Assembly: GCA_019359215.1 (NCBI GenBank)
Contig: JAHHHS010000074.1
Location: 1-35,300, forward strand
Direction: 5' to 3'
Source: Nostoc indistinguendum CM1-VF10
GTDB taxonomy: Bacteria > Cyanobacteriota > Cyanobacteriia > Cyanobacteriales > Nostocaceae
Length of the DNA: 35,300 nt
Position numbers and translations under genes: made by a program. The stretch's first letter is position 1, and each line of letters begins with the position of its first letter. Under the pieces are notes generated by a model, which saw nothing but the letters and a program-made list of their open reading frames with translations, did not search any database and was not told the origin of the DNA. Shown here one piece after another: positions 23,738-31,652 of the stretch.

Positions 23738-24148
23738 CTAAATTGATGAAAGAGTGTTGTTTGCTGTTTGACAAACAATCTCCATCGAATTAGCTTCAGG
23801 GGTTCCAGCTTGAGGAGAAATTTCTTGCTGGGTTTGCTGTTCTGTAATTAACTCTCCAGTTGCGTTGTAAATTGAAGATTTTTCAGAAAATAACCGACCT
23901 TCAGCACAAGCAGCACGAAAAGTAGTTTTTGCTAATCCATCACCCTGTTTTTGTAAGATTGTGTACTCGGTTCCTTGTACGGAGCCTGCGTCTAAAACGA
24001 TAGAATTACCTTCAGCATCAGCTCCTACTTGTATATGAAACGCTAACTTTTTATTATTTGTCTGAGCAATAGCTGTGGTGCCTACTGATAAGGTAATTGC
24101 TACTATAATACTACCAAAACTTTTGAAAAACATACGGTTTAAACTCAC
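23738..24148 (-). CDS. secreted or lipid-free periplasmic protein, function unknown
   Basis: A 136-residue protein with a classical signal peptide: MSLNRMFFKSFG, hydrophobic core SIIVAITLSVGTTAIA, cleavage expected after AIA-Q (about residue 28). The mature part has VGADAEGNSIVLDAGSVQGTEYTILQKQGDGLAKTTFRAACAEGRLFSEKSSIYNATGELI, a beta-rich pattern seen in small exported cyanobacterial proteins and reminiscent of surface-adhesin-E-like domains; two cysteines (about 81 and 126) could form a disulfide. It stands alone among IS remnants and is not an obvious plasmid gene. Confidence 0.78.
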   Translation of the reverse strand: MSLNRMFFKSFGSIIVAITLSVGTTAIAQTNNKKLAFHIQVGADAEGNSIVLDAGSVQGTEYTILQKQGDGLAKTTFRAACAEGRLFSEKSSIYNATGELITEQQTQQEISPQAGTPEANSMEIVCQTANNTLSSI

Positions 24149-24250
24149 TTAACTGCATCTTCTTTATATTGATATCTACTGAATTCTGGTACAGTGAAAT
24201 CACTGAATATTTCCTGATCATAAATTTGTATCCCCTCAATACTTCAGGGG

Positions 24251-24535
24251 ATGGATTATTCAATGACCCATGACAAATATTTTTCCGTAAAGAAGAGACA
24301 ACATACATTGAAAAGTCTGATGATTGGGATACCAGAAGCTAAAGATATTGTCGAGTTAGAAATAGGTGTTCCTGGACCAACAGCAGATATAAACTTGTTC
24401 CGTAAGTCTCAAGAAAAATTTGATAAGTCGCAACCTTTCGCAGGCGATAAGGGCTTTCAAGGAGGCGAAAACCTTGCGGGGGGACAAAATGGTTTAGAAT
24501 GCTTATATTGCAAAGAGTGTGGCAATTTGTGGTAA
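24251..24535 (+). pseudogene. DDE_4-type (IS5-superfamily) transposase fragment
   Basis: SVKKRQHTLKSLMIGIPEAKDIVELEIGVPGPTADINLFRKSQEKFDKSQPFAGDKGFQGGENL is the catalytic core middle of a DDE_Tnp_4 transposase (PGPTADINLFRK, and GDKGFQG with an acidic residue). Both ends are missing; the first residues (MDYSMTHD) and the last (LECLYCKECGNLW) are not typical. Dead remnant. Confidence 0.7.
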
Positions 24536-24595
24536 AAGAAAAAGAGCATTCATTCGCAACAAGCTCTATTTAATGATAATGTTACCAGAATTCTA

Positions 24596-25769
24596 AGTAG
24601 GTTGGCACGAAAAAACCAAACTATGTAAAGATAAATAAATACGGATAAGATATCTACCGAGGTGACCAAAAATATGGGCGCTCGTCTAAGGGTATTTCTA
24701 ACATCGGAACAAAACAAAACCCTCTTAAATTTAAGGACTGCTGATGTACCACAGAAAGTTAAAGACCGAGCAGAGGTAATCAGGCTAAACGCACATGGCT
24801 GGTATGTAGAAAAAATAGCTGATCACTTTAATTGGACTTCTCAAACAGTAAGAGAAGTTTTGCATAAATGGCAGGAGTTAGGTATAGAATGGCTTTGGGA
24901 ATTACCAGGGCGAGGGGGAAAACCGAAATGGACTGAAGTTGATATAGTATTTTTGGAAGAATGTCTGAAAAAAGAACCACGTACATACAACAGTTTTCAA
25001 TTAGCGCAGAAATTAGAGAGCGATCGCCAAATTAAATTGAGTCCCGACAGGTTAAGACGGGTACTCAAAAAAAGGGGATCATTTGGAAACGTGCTTTAGA
25101 TTTGCCACAAAGGAAAACAAGACCCCGTAGTACGAGCGAAGAAACAAGCAGACCTAGATATGTTGGAATTATCTGCTGCTGCGGGAGAAATAGACCTAAA
25201 GTATCTAGATGAATCAGGGTTTTGTGTTTGGAGCGAACCAGGTTACACCTATTACTTCAGAGGTGAGCAAAAACATTTAGAACAAACCAAGAGTCGTGGT
25301 CGGAGATTAAGTATTATCGCGTTTCTTCAACCTTTAATCAGCTTTGTTTACGGTCTAGTTATTGGTGGTGTTGGTCGTAAATCTTACATCAAAATGATGG
25401 AATTGGAAGCGACTGAAGCTCAAAAGACTGGGCGCACTAGGGTAGTTGTACAGGATAACGGACCGATACACCGATGTCTTGAAGTGCAAAAGCTATGGTC
25501 AAAGTGGGAAGACATGGGTTTGTACATCTTTTTCTTACCCGCATACTGCTCCCAAATGAACCCAATTGAATTGGAGTGGCAGCACCTTAAAAAAGACGAA
25601 CTATGTGGGCAAATATTTGATGATCAGCTAGACCTGGCTTACGCCGTGATTGATGGCGTTAAAGCTAGGGGAGAAAAAGGCAACTACAATACAAAACGTA
25701 TTAAATTTAACTCTAATGACTCTGGTTAAATTTCCGTTACATACTTATAAATTTTCCTGCCCACCTACT
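24596..25769 (+). mobile_element. IS630-family insertion sequence (second, unrelated copy)
   Basis: A 1174-bp element; the ends AGTAGGTTGGCACGAAAA and, inward from the right, AGTAGGTGGGCAGGAAAA match at 16 of 18 positions. TA flanks both sides (24594-24595 and 25770-25771). It inserted into the start of an IS4-type remnant. Confidence 0.85.
24662..25729 (+). pseudogene. IS630-family transposase in shifted frames
   Basis: Frame 1 (GTG 24662 or ATG 24674) carries the HTH region (VPQKVKDRAEVIRLNAHGWYVEKIADHFNWTSQTVREVLHKW) up to RRVLKKRG at 25078. A -1 shift at an A7 run (25065-25072) would continue IIWKRA; a second shift near 25100-25130 leads to HKGKQDPVVRAKKQADLDMLELSAAAGEIDLKYLDESGF (Asp), VVVQDNGPIHR (Asp) and PAYCSQMNPIELEWQHLKKDEL (Glu), ending 25729. 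Two shifts are needed, so an ordinary programmed -1 event would not suffice; probably inactive. Confidence 0.85.
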
Positions 25770-25784
25770 TATATTTCTGTTTAC

Positions 25785-26460
25785 GCTTAAAAAAAGATGC
25801 ATTTATAGAAATAGAACCGGAAATTTGGCTGCAATTAAGAGATTTAGGTTTAGCGCCTGGACTTTCTTTCTTTTATCAAGGTATTAAATATACAAAAATT
25901 ACTATTGTTTTATTAGCTTTAATCTTGCTGCTAAATGGAAGCGTAAACGTTTGGGAGTTGCGCCGGAGGAAGGTTGGTTTATCCTTACCAATTTAGATGA
26001 TTTAGATTCAGTTATTAGAGCTTATAAACAACGTTTTGATATTGTTCGCCCTTGGCGTTCCCGAAGGGTAGAGATGTTTATAGATTTTAAAAGCGGTGGT
26101 TATAATGCATGAAGATACTAATGTATCAGGTGAACGGTTAATTTCCCTAATATTATTAATCTCACTTGCTTATACGGCTGCAACTAATATCTGGTCAAAA
26201 AATTAAACGCATGGGTGTTCAAAAATATGTTGGACGAATTAAGGAATCCTTAAGGATTGTTCGACGACATAGTAGTTTTTATATTGGTCTTTATGGCGAC
26301 AATTGGGTCAATTTCATGGAAAATTCGGCGTTGCTGAATCAGGGGATGATTATGATCCATTTGGAACGAACTTTTAATGCTTTCATCATTCAATTCATCC
26401 CGCATTTATGCAACGCCTTAAAAACTTATTCAATACCTTCGCCAAAAAAAAAGAGTATGA
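25785..26460 (+). pseudogene. IS4-superfamily transposase remnant with an in-frame short repeat
   Basis: Pieces in different frames: LKKDAFIEIEPEIWLQLRDLGLAPGLSFFYQGIKY, FNLAAKWKRKRLGVAPEEGWFILTNLDDLDSVIRAYKQRFDI, EMF.DFKSGGYN..EDTNVSGERLISLILLISLAYTAA, QKIKRMGVQKYVGRIKES.RIVRRHSSFYIGLYGDNWVNFMENS. The Y...RF..E...R..K-like end of IS4 transposases is visible. A 27-bp insert (26044-26070) sits in frame between RFDI and EMF. The 5' part was cut by the IS630 element. Dead. Confidence 0.8.
26044..26070. repeat. 27-bp short dispersed repeat inserted in frame
   Basis: GTTCGCCCTTGGCGTTCCCG and the following AAGGGTA interrupt the conserved RFDI-(E)EMF of an IS4-type transposase without changing the frame, adding nine codons (VRPWRSRRV). 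Contains the partial palindrome GCCCTTGG/CCCGAAGGGT. Confidence 0.65.
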
Positions 26461-26529
26461 AGAGGTAGGGCTGCCGTAGTAGAGTTATTGTCTCTCACAA
26501 CTGCACAAGAGCTGTCTCAACGATTTTTT

Positions 26530-26548
26530 CTTTTCTTAGTGCCATTCG
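26530..26548. repeat. solo IS4 terminal repeat
   Basis: CTTTTCTTAGTGCCATTCG is identical to the right end of the IS4 element at 21330-21348. Here it stands 70 bp after a different IS4-type remnant, so either two IS types share ends or this is a scar of a lost copy. Confidence 0.6.
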
Positions 26549-26646
26549 TGCCATTCATATTATTCCCTTTGTCATCTGGTTTGAGAAATAGTAAAAGTGC
26601 GATATCCTTTTGTCACGCGAATATTGAACTTTTAATACACCGATCA

Positions 26647-26687
26647 AGTCTTGAGCGAGTACACCCTTGCTCAAGACTATTTTTTTT
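26647..26687 (+). terminator. strong intrinsic terminator without a clear upstream gene
   Basis: AGTCTTGAGC pairs perfectly with GCTCAAGACT over a 12-base loop and is followed by ATTTTTTTT. It points along the plus strand. No intact plus-strand gene precedes it; it may end an unannotated small RNA or the transcript of a lost gene. Confidence 0.7.
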
Positions 26688-26748
26688 ACCTGAACTTAAA
26701 CGCGCTAACTGTAGCTTTCGACAAGCCCACCTCACTAGTTGCTAGCTC

Positions 26749-27865
26749 TTAGAGATTGCATTGTTCGTCTAGGAGTTTGACCCGAATTTCTTCCATCTTT
26801 TGCTGTAATTGACTGCGTCCATCACTGGCAAGATTTTTTGACTCAATCGCCGGATCGGTGACAATCGAATACATTTGCGCCATCATCTGCTGTAAACTGC
26901 TACCAGCTTCAGGTGAGGCATTTGCCAGTAACACCCGCACTTTCATCAGGTGTTTTTCCATCTTTTTTTTGAACTGCACCGGCTTACGTCCTGGCTCCCA
27001 ATCAGCCAACTCTTCAAGCAACTGCGCGGCGAGTTGTTCACCACCAGCTTGAGCAGATTCCCTTAATCGTTGCTCCAGATTTTGGTCATACTGCTGAATG
27101 AACTTGGTAATCTGGTCAAGACATTCGGCTTGCTGCTGATTGAGTTGTTCGGATAAAGCGGGTATTATCACCGGACGACCAATGACGACTTGCAAATAGT
27201 CTTCAAGATCGGTCAGAGTCGGAAATGCTCTTAACAAGTTGGCTTTAATACCAAATTATTGTGAAGCTGCATAAAACTGTATAAAGCTAGAATGCTTACT
27301 AAGCAAACTTTTTAGCCTTTTTATTCTATGCAACTTCATACAAAATTGGTATAACTGACTCTTGCTTATCCTGTGCTAATTCCCAGGTGTTAAGTGAGAG
27401 GAACTGATCAATGCGCTCTTGATAATCATTAAGTCCCGCCTCGTAATCAGCTTTTAATTGATTACGCAATTCAGGGGCGATATTATCTCTGATATTGATC
27501 AACTGATTCCAAACGAGTGGAGCCAAATCAATCGGACAAACCCAGTCACCAGTATCAGCAGACATCCACTCTTGAACTGAAGCAATCTCTTGCCTCAATT
27601 GTGCAGCAGCTTCATCCAGCTTTTTGAAGACCTTGATACCCCGCAAACCGACTTCGGAATTTGTGACTTTCACGAGGTCTGATTCAATTTCAGAAACCTC
27701 AGTTTTTAGCACATCTGCCCATTTAGGTGCAGCAGACTTTGTACTTTTCTTCAGTTGAATACGAAAGCGAATGCGGGTTTTATTTAACTGTGAGAAATTG
27801 TGGCGCTCGACTACTGCATCAGTTAGGAAATTCGCAACGATAGTGTTGTCGATTGCTTGTACCAT
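26749..27865 (-). pseudogene. plasmid helical protein gene split by a MITE
   Basis: The ATG at 27865 opens a frame (MVQAIDNTIVANFLTDAVVERHNFSQLNKTRIRFRIQLKK...GLRGIKVFKKLDEAAAQLRQEIASVQEWM...LRNQLKADYEAGLNDYQERIDQFLSLNTWELAQDKQESV) that stops inside a 105-bp MITE at 27326. Beyond it the same coding sense resumes (KANLLRAFPTLTDLEDYLQVVIGRPVIIPALSEQLNQQQAECLDQITKFIQQYDQNLEQRLRES...) to 26749. Together they make about 340 residues, mostly long helices. I do not recognise the family with confidence; the layout recalls DUF3150-type plasmid/ICE proteins, but this is weak. The front half can still be made as a 179-residue protein. Confidence 0.75.
27248..27352. mobile_element. 105-bp MITE
   Basis: ATACCAAATTATTGTGAAGC (from 27248) and, read inward from 27352, ATACCAATTTTGTATGAAGT are related inverted ends; GAAGCTGCATA and GAAGTTGCATA continue the match. 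No coding capacity. It interrupts a reading frame between ESV and KANLL. Confidence 0.78.
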
Positions 27866-27927
27866 GATTATTTACCTCAATCATTATTTTTCACTTTAAA
27901 TTCAGCGAAGCTTTCTCAGCCTGTAAC

Positions 27928-28101
27928 CTAATAAGTTCCTGTTTCTCGAACCATAGAAGGCTGTCCTTTAATAGTTGCAATCTCTACTTTGTGGCTATTT
28001 CTCAATTTATGAAGGTCTGTGATAGCTCTATAGATTACTTTTGTAGAGCTATTTTGTAGCCGAATATGTCTTTTAATGACTGGTGGTTTATGTATTGACA
28101 T
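27928..28101 (-). CDS. 57-residue basic protein of unknown function
   Basis: MSIHKPPVIKRHIRLQNSST...VIYRAITDLHKLRNSHKVEIATIKGQPSMVRETGTY, ATG 28101, stop TAG 27928. It starts 3 bases after the stop of the 28105-28374 gene, as expected for a coupled operon gene, and has ordinary codon use. Very basic with a central helix; may bind nucleic acid (inference). No RBS is obvious, so coupling would be needed. Confidence 0.5.
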   Translation of the reverse strand: MSIHKPPVIKRHIRLQNSSTKVIYRAITDLHKLRNSHKVEIATIKGQPSMVRETGTY

Positions 28102-28104
28102 GGC

Positions 28105-28374
28105 TTAAAATAGCTGAAGTTGCTGTGAATTATCTTGTACCACAGGCTTCTCATAGACCATGCCTTCGACCTCATAACAGCGAGTCATGAGTTTGTTTCG
28201 GTTTAGACGAAAGCTGGCTTTTTTTCTTTGATTTGGCAGAGGTACAAATAGATACTGTGGATGTTGTATAGTACCTTCATCACCCAAGTATCGACAATGT
28301 GTACCATTAATTTGGTAAACTTTTGATGAGCTTAATAGTGTCGCGTCATACACTTTAATCAAATTTGTTTCCAT
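28105..28374 (-). CDS. small plasmid protein, copy 2 of a duplicated pair
   Basis: An 89-residue protein, METNLIKVYDATLLSSSKVYQINGTHCRYLGDEGTIQHPQYLFVPLPNQRKKASFRLNRNKLMTRCYEVEGMVYEKPVVQDNSQQLQLF. This copy seems to keep the original C-terminus, which in the 22634-22906 copy is replaced by repeat-encoded residues. The sequence has a beta-rich first half and a basic middle (RKKASFRLNRNKL). Followed 3 bases later by the 57-residue gene. No known domain. Confidence 0.75.
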   Translation of the reverse strand: METNLIKVYDATLLSSSKVYQINGTHCRYLGDEGTIQHPQYLFVPLPNQRKKASFRLNRNKLMTRCYEVEGMVYEKPVVQDNSQQLQLF

Positions 28375-28426
28375 CTGATTAGTATTGAAGTAGAGTGTGC
28401 CATAATTTGTTGTGGAATCGATTTTT

Positions 28427-28466
28427 CTCTCCAGTCAGACTGATTAAATGTGACTGGAGAGTTTTT
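28427..28466. terminator. conserved stem-loop between duplicated genes, copy 2
   Basis: CTCTCCAGTCA (28427-28437) pairs with TGACTGGAGAG (28451-28461), all 11 bp paired, then TTTTT on the plus strand. Here the stem is better paired than in copy 1, which has one mismatch. It lies between two minus-strand genes, so it may lower expression or stabilise the transcript. Confidence 0.55.
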
Positions 28467-28518
28467 CACGGATAATTCGTTACCTTTGCGTTAATTATTG
28501 ATTGAGAGTGACAGAAGA

Positions 28519-28791
28519 TTACAGATAGAAATGCTCGAAAATCTGGTGAAGTTTTTCCTGATCTTCATTAGGCAGAGCCTTAAAATCAAACTCGTCTGAT
28601 TCCCAAACTTGATCCACGCTTGTAGACTCATCAACAATATTTGCAATCAAACTCGATTTATCGTCATAGTTCCAGCCATTTGCTAAAAGCCACGGTAGAA
28701 TCCCGTCAGATTGCAAAAATTTTTCCAGGTTAAACAATTCAGAAAATGATTGTAGATTTTCGGCGTTGGGGTGAACAATTGTAATAGTCAT
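28519..28791 (-). CDS. small acidic plasmid protein, copy 2 of a duplicated pair
   Basis: A 90-residue acidic protein, MTITIVHPNAENLQSFSELFNLEKFLQSDGILPWLLANGWNYDDKSSLIANIVDESTSVDQVWESDEFDFKALPNEDQEKLHQIFEHFYL. It corresponds to the 22976-23257 product. The conserved LPWLLANGWNYDD core and DESTS are the most constant parts. Function unknown. It follows the 28889-29440 gene, with the intergenic region also duplicated. Confidence 0.75.
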   Translation of the reverse strand: MTITIVHPNAENLQSFSELFNLEKFLQSDGILPWLLANGWNYDDKSSLIANIVDESTSVDQVWESDEFDFKALPNEDQEKLHQIFEHFYL

Positions 28792-28888
28792 CTGTGATTA
28801 GTTATGAATAGGTGAACAGCACATATTAGCTGTAGACAAAGCTTGAGTCACCTATAACTACAATCTCTCAAGCCCTGTTTACAACAAG

Positions 28889-29440
28889 TTAGAACACCAT
28901 TTCTGCCGCAGCTTTTGTTACAGCTAAAGCTTGTTTACTGACCTCTCGCCACTCTGTTTGCTCGTTGTAGGATGCCATGACTAATTCCGACTCTGCCCAT
29001 ACGCGACAGAACAAGACATTTTCATCTGTTCCTGGCTGTGGTTGTAATGTAATGGGAGAATATAATTGTTCTGGGGTCAAAGTTGCGATCGCCGCAAGTA
29101 TGCACTTTGAAAAGTGAGTATCATAACCGGATTCTAAGATATACGTCCGGTCTGCTTGAATAGTTATCAGCAATTTGCAGGTTTCTTTTTTACGGCGTTC
29201 TGTATTTTCAAACCGCAGTTCTTTAAGATATCCAGTCAGCGCAGTTTGAGGGACATCACTCGGTTCACCATTTAGTGTGTACCACAGTCCTCCGTGCTGA
29301 CGATTGCAGTAGATTTTGCAACTGCCAGCTTCAGAGTGCAATCCCAGTTTCGGTTTATTGATTGCTGCGACTAACTGCTTGAGTAGTTCCTCTTGGCGCA
29401 TTAAAGCAGCAAATAAATCTGATGTTTGTTCAGGGGTCAT
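28889..29440 (-). CDS. conserved cyanobacterial plasmid protein, paralogue of the 3219-4061 product
   Basis: A 183-residue protein. An N-terminal helix (MTPEQTSDLFAALMRQEELLKQLVAAINK, about residues 1-29) is followed by the shared domain: KIYCNRQHGGLWYTLNGEPSDVPQTALTGYLKELRFEN, ILESGYDTHFSKCILAAIATL, PGTDENVLFCRVWAESELVMASYNEQTEWREVSKQALAV. The order of the ALTGYL.ELR, T.FSK and DEN.LFC motifs matches the 280-residue protein at 3219-4061. A truncated third copy of its last codons remains at 23485-23546. No enzyme motif is visible. Confidence 0.78.
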   Translation of the reverse strand: MTPEQTSDLFAALMRQEELLKQLVAAINKPKLGLHSEAGSCKIYCNRQHGGLWYTLNGEPSDVPQTALTGYLKELRFENTERRKKETCKLLITIQADRTYILESGYDTHFSKCILAAIATLTPEQLYSPITLQPQPGTDENVLFCRVWAESELVMASYNEQTEWREVSKQALAVTKAAAEMVF

Positions 29441-29574
29441 GTATGTTTACCAAAAGCATTTCACTTTCGCATTGGCGAAGCCGTTGATTTCAGATGTATC
29501 AAGTGCAGAGCCAATAAAAGAGCGCTCTTGTTACTACAAAAGCGCCTCAAACTTGGTAATTTGTATTAAGTAAA

Positions 29575-29841
29575 CTATTCTTCTGGGCTGTTTCTCTGAC
29601 GCAATAACCTGAGAACTTCTTCTAAGCCTGCGTTTAAGTTTCTCAGATCAGATTTCATTTCTCTAATATCTGCTTTCACTTGCCGCATATCCGAAGCTAA
29701 ACCAGTTGCCAGCGTCATTGTCTGGGCTATGGCAGTTTGAGATGTTCCAATGGTTCCTGCTTGAATTTTTAAGTTTGTAACATCTTGTGTCAGTTCATTG
29801 AGGCGTAGGTAAATATCGTCAAATCTAACATCGTCTGTCAT
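29575..29841 (-). CDS. small coiled-coil protein
   Basis: An 88-residue protein, MTDDVRFDDIYLRLNELTQDVTNLKIQAGTIGTSQTAIAQTMTLATGLASDMRQVKADIREMKSDLRNLNAGLEEVLRLLRQR. Heptad spacing of hydrophobic residues predicts a continuous coiled coil at about 10-30 and 50-85. RBS AGGAGAAAAG is 2 bases from the ATG 29841. Such proteins are frequent in cyanobacterial accessory operons; role unknown. Confidence 0.75.
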   Translation of the reverse strand: MTDDVRFDDIYLRLNELTQDVTNLKIQAGTIGTSQTAIAQTMTLATGLASDMRQVKADIREMKSDLRNLNAGLEEVLRLLRQRNSPEE

Positions 29842-29924
29842 CTTTTCTCCTTGCTGACATCCTCAACTACAATTTTAGCGGTATCGCTGTGTCATCTTGC
29901 TATCTTATAGGCGTAGCTGAAAAC

Positions 29925-29963
29925 AGTAAGTGTTACCAAATTACCTTTTTGGCAACACTTACT
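29925..29963 (-). terminator. intrinsic terminator-like hairpin after the zinc-ribbon gene
   Basis: AGTAAGTGTTACCAAA (29925-29940) pairs with TTTGGCAACACTTACT (29948-29963) with one mismatch; on the minus strand it is followed by GTTTTC. It lies 8 bp beyond the stop of the 29971-30768 gene. Confidence 0.6.
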
Positions 29964-29970
29964 AATTTTC

Positions 29971-30768
29971 TTACGCCGCTATCAACTCCCGACAAACTTG
30001 CGGCAGTTCAATCGGAGCAGTTGCCCTGGACAGTCCCTCTACAGCCTCTTTCACACTCCAATACCGGACTCCATCTCTACACTGCCAGTAGTAAGTTTTA
30101 GGGTCATTTTCCCATAACTCATCAGTGTTCCTAACCTTGAAGAGTATGCCCAAGAATTCACCATCTAGATATACATTGTGAGCCGTCTGAAAGTCAGTAC
30201 GTCCTACATAGGTCAGTCGGTAGCCATCTACTGGCGTACACAAGTCTTCTGCACGAGTCCCGCGATAACCACAGTTACCGCATCCATGTCCTTCGCAGTC
30301 TGGACAGATGGCAGCAGGCATATTCCACTTCGGTATGGTGAAGTCCCATTCAGTAAGTAGGGTTAATAGTTGAGGCTTCTGCGAAGTGTAGCAACCAGCA
30401 TGACCGATTACCTTATCAGGATAGTATTGGACGCTCAACGATAACCAATCACAATTACCTAACAAGCCAATTTCGTCAGCAGCTTGTTTCAATTCCTTAT
30501 CTTCCTTGTGATTGCACTCTACTGGAGCAGAAAGACTCGCTTTTACCTCTGCTACTGCACGTTTGAATGGCTCTTTGTGGTATCGAGCATAGCCGTGGGT
30601 CATTTTCACCCACACAATATCATCACTGTTGATCCAGATAGTCACTACATCTTCAGGCTTGCAGTTCTTGGAGTAATCCGACTGATTCACGATGGTTGCA
30701 ATGATTTGGCGGTCTTGTGTGGTTAACGGATCTTTTGTTGGCGCAGGGGCTAAATTTTGTGTCATCAT
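29971..30768 (-). CDS. zinc-ribbon-containing plasmid protein
   Basis: A 265-residue protein with a clear four-cysteine zinc site, CPDCEGHGCGNCGYRG (Cys155, Cys158, Cys163, Cys166), similar to the DnaJ-type/zinc-ribbon CxxCxGxGC. The N-terminal part has a helical domain with VVTIWINSDDIVWVKMTHGYARYHKEP; after the zinc site comes a beta-rich region (GYRLTYVGRTDFQTAHNVYLDGEFLGILFKVRNTDELW). It may bind nucleic acid, but no catalytic motif is seen. First gene of the minus-strand right block; the upstream region holds the divergent regulator at 31248. Confidence 0.78.
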   Translation of the reverse strand: MMTQNLAPAPTKDPLTTQDRQIIATIVNQSDYSKNCKPEDVVTIWINSDDIVWVKMTHGYARYHKEPFKRAVAEVKASLSAPVECNHKEDKELKQAADEIGLLGNCDWLSLSVQYYPDKVIGHAGCYTSQKPQLLTLLTEWDFTIPKWNMPAAICPDCEGHGCGNCGYRGTRAEDLCTPVDGYRLTYVGRTDFQTAHNVYLDGEFLGILFKVRNTDELWENDPKTYYWQCRDGVRYWSVKEAVEGLSRATAPIELPQVCRELIAA

Positions 30769-30792
30769 TAGAAATTGCCTCTTGATTGGGGT

Positions 30793-30840
30793 AAAAAGGC
30801 GATCGCAGACTTTCCAGGGACGGTGATCGCCTTTTGTTTT
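30793..30840. terminator. HIP1-containing hairpin terminator
   Basis: AAAAGGCGATC (30794-30804) pairs perfectly with GATCGCCTTTT (30825-30835), and TTTT-rich sequence follows on the plus strand. It lies just upstream of the minus-strand gene start (30768), so it may also be in its leader. Confidence 0.5.
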
Positions 30841-31247
30841 GCCTGAACAACGTTGTGGTTTACCGCAACGCTCTCAAATTGTTTTGGCGTAGCCTCATAT
30901 TTCTGAATTTCAGTTATTTTCTAGCAAGAATTCACAGCACAAGGCTCTAGAGAAGGTATTGAGCGGTTGCCCTCTGTTCAGTATGAGTGGATTTATTGAG
31001 TGATTTTGAGTATCTCCCCCAGCCGACTTTACCTGGCGTACCTTGTGCTATACGACGGGAGGTTCTCGTTTCTCAAATCTATGTTTTATGTTGAGCAAAT
31101 CTGTGACTAGTTAGACTTGTGAACCCTTTTTGCGTTTGGGTGCAGGCGGTTCGCTTTCCTTTGCCCTATGTTTATTACAATATCGCTAATATGTCAGTAT
31201 GTCAAAATACTGATATATTGACTTATTGATATATCGAAGGTAAGATT
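30841..31247. other. 407-bp divergent intergenic region
   Basis: It separates the two right-hand blocks. No gene is supported. The last 60 bp are AT-rich and hold the operator-like palindromes before the gene at 31248. The middle has no repeats that I can see that would mark a replication origin. Confidence 0.45.
31194..31213. promoter_or_regulatory. operator-like palindrome before the 31248 regulator
   Basis: TCAGTAT, spacer GTCAAA, ATACTGA: 7-bp perfect arms. It is followed by a second AT-rich palindrome-like stretch (ATATATTGACTTATTGATAT at 31213-31233) with a TTGAC word. Likely autoregulatory site of the next gene. Confidence 0.5.
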
Positions 31248-31568
31248 GTGAATATAGAAAAGTACAGCAATATGTTGGTACATCAATATGCTGCCGATCG
31301 GAATATGCTTGAGAAGTCTAGGCGTATTCCGATACAAAGAATGGTTAAATACATTGATTTGTCAAAGTTTTGGACTGAGGAGAGTGATTTGTCCATTGAG
31401 ACTGCACATGAGAAAACGGGACTTAACAGAAGAACCTTATCATCTGCAAAAAAAGGTTTACTCGATAGGTGTCAAATCGACACACTATTTAAACTCAAAG
31501 ATTTAGCATCGGATTTAGCTGGCAGAGAAGTCAGCTTCGATGAAATCTTCAGGGACGATCAAGCCTAA
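31248..31568 (+). CDS. small HTH-like DNA-binding regulator
   Basis: A 106-residue protein. GTG 31248 is preceded by GAAGG seven bases upstream. The second half, LSIETAHEKTGLNRRTLSSAKKGLLDRCQIDTLFKLKDLASDLAGREVSFDEIF, follows the XRE pattern (helix, ET..EKTGLNRRTLS recognition helix, then a helix with KLKDLA). The first half (YAADRNMLEKSRRIPIQRMVKYIDLSKFW) is basic. The palindrome at 31194-31213 in its promoter suggests self-control. First gene of the plus-strand block. Confidence 0.72.
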   Translation: MNIEKYSNMLVHQYAADRNMLEKSRRIPIQRMVKYIDLSKFWTEESDLSIETAHEKTGLNRRTLSSAKKGLLDRCQIDTLFKLKDLASDLAGREVSFDEIFRDDQA

Positions 31569-31586
31569 CTCATCCATAAAACTTAA

Positions 31587-31620
31587 AAGCGATCACCCCC
31601 CGCCAAGAGTGCGATCGCTT
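31587..31620. terminator. HIP1-containing hairpin after the regulator
   Basis: AAGCGATC (31587-31594) pairs with GATCGCTT (31613-31620); 19 bp after the stop of the regulator gene. No long T-run follows, so partial termination at best. Confidence 0.4.
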
Positions 31621-31652
31621 GACTAAGCCACAGCCATAGCAGAGGAATAGCC

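Noticed and set aside
24596..25769. Working IS630 with simple programmed -1 frameshift
   Set aside because: Two frame changes are needed to reach the catalytic domain, so one slippage event would not make a full transposase.
26488..26745. 85-codon plus-strand ORF
   Set aside because: It runs through an IS end and a terminator hairpin, and its sequence has no natural domain pattern.
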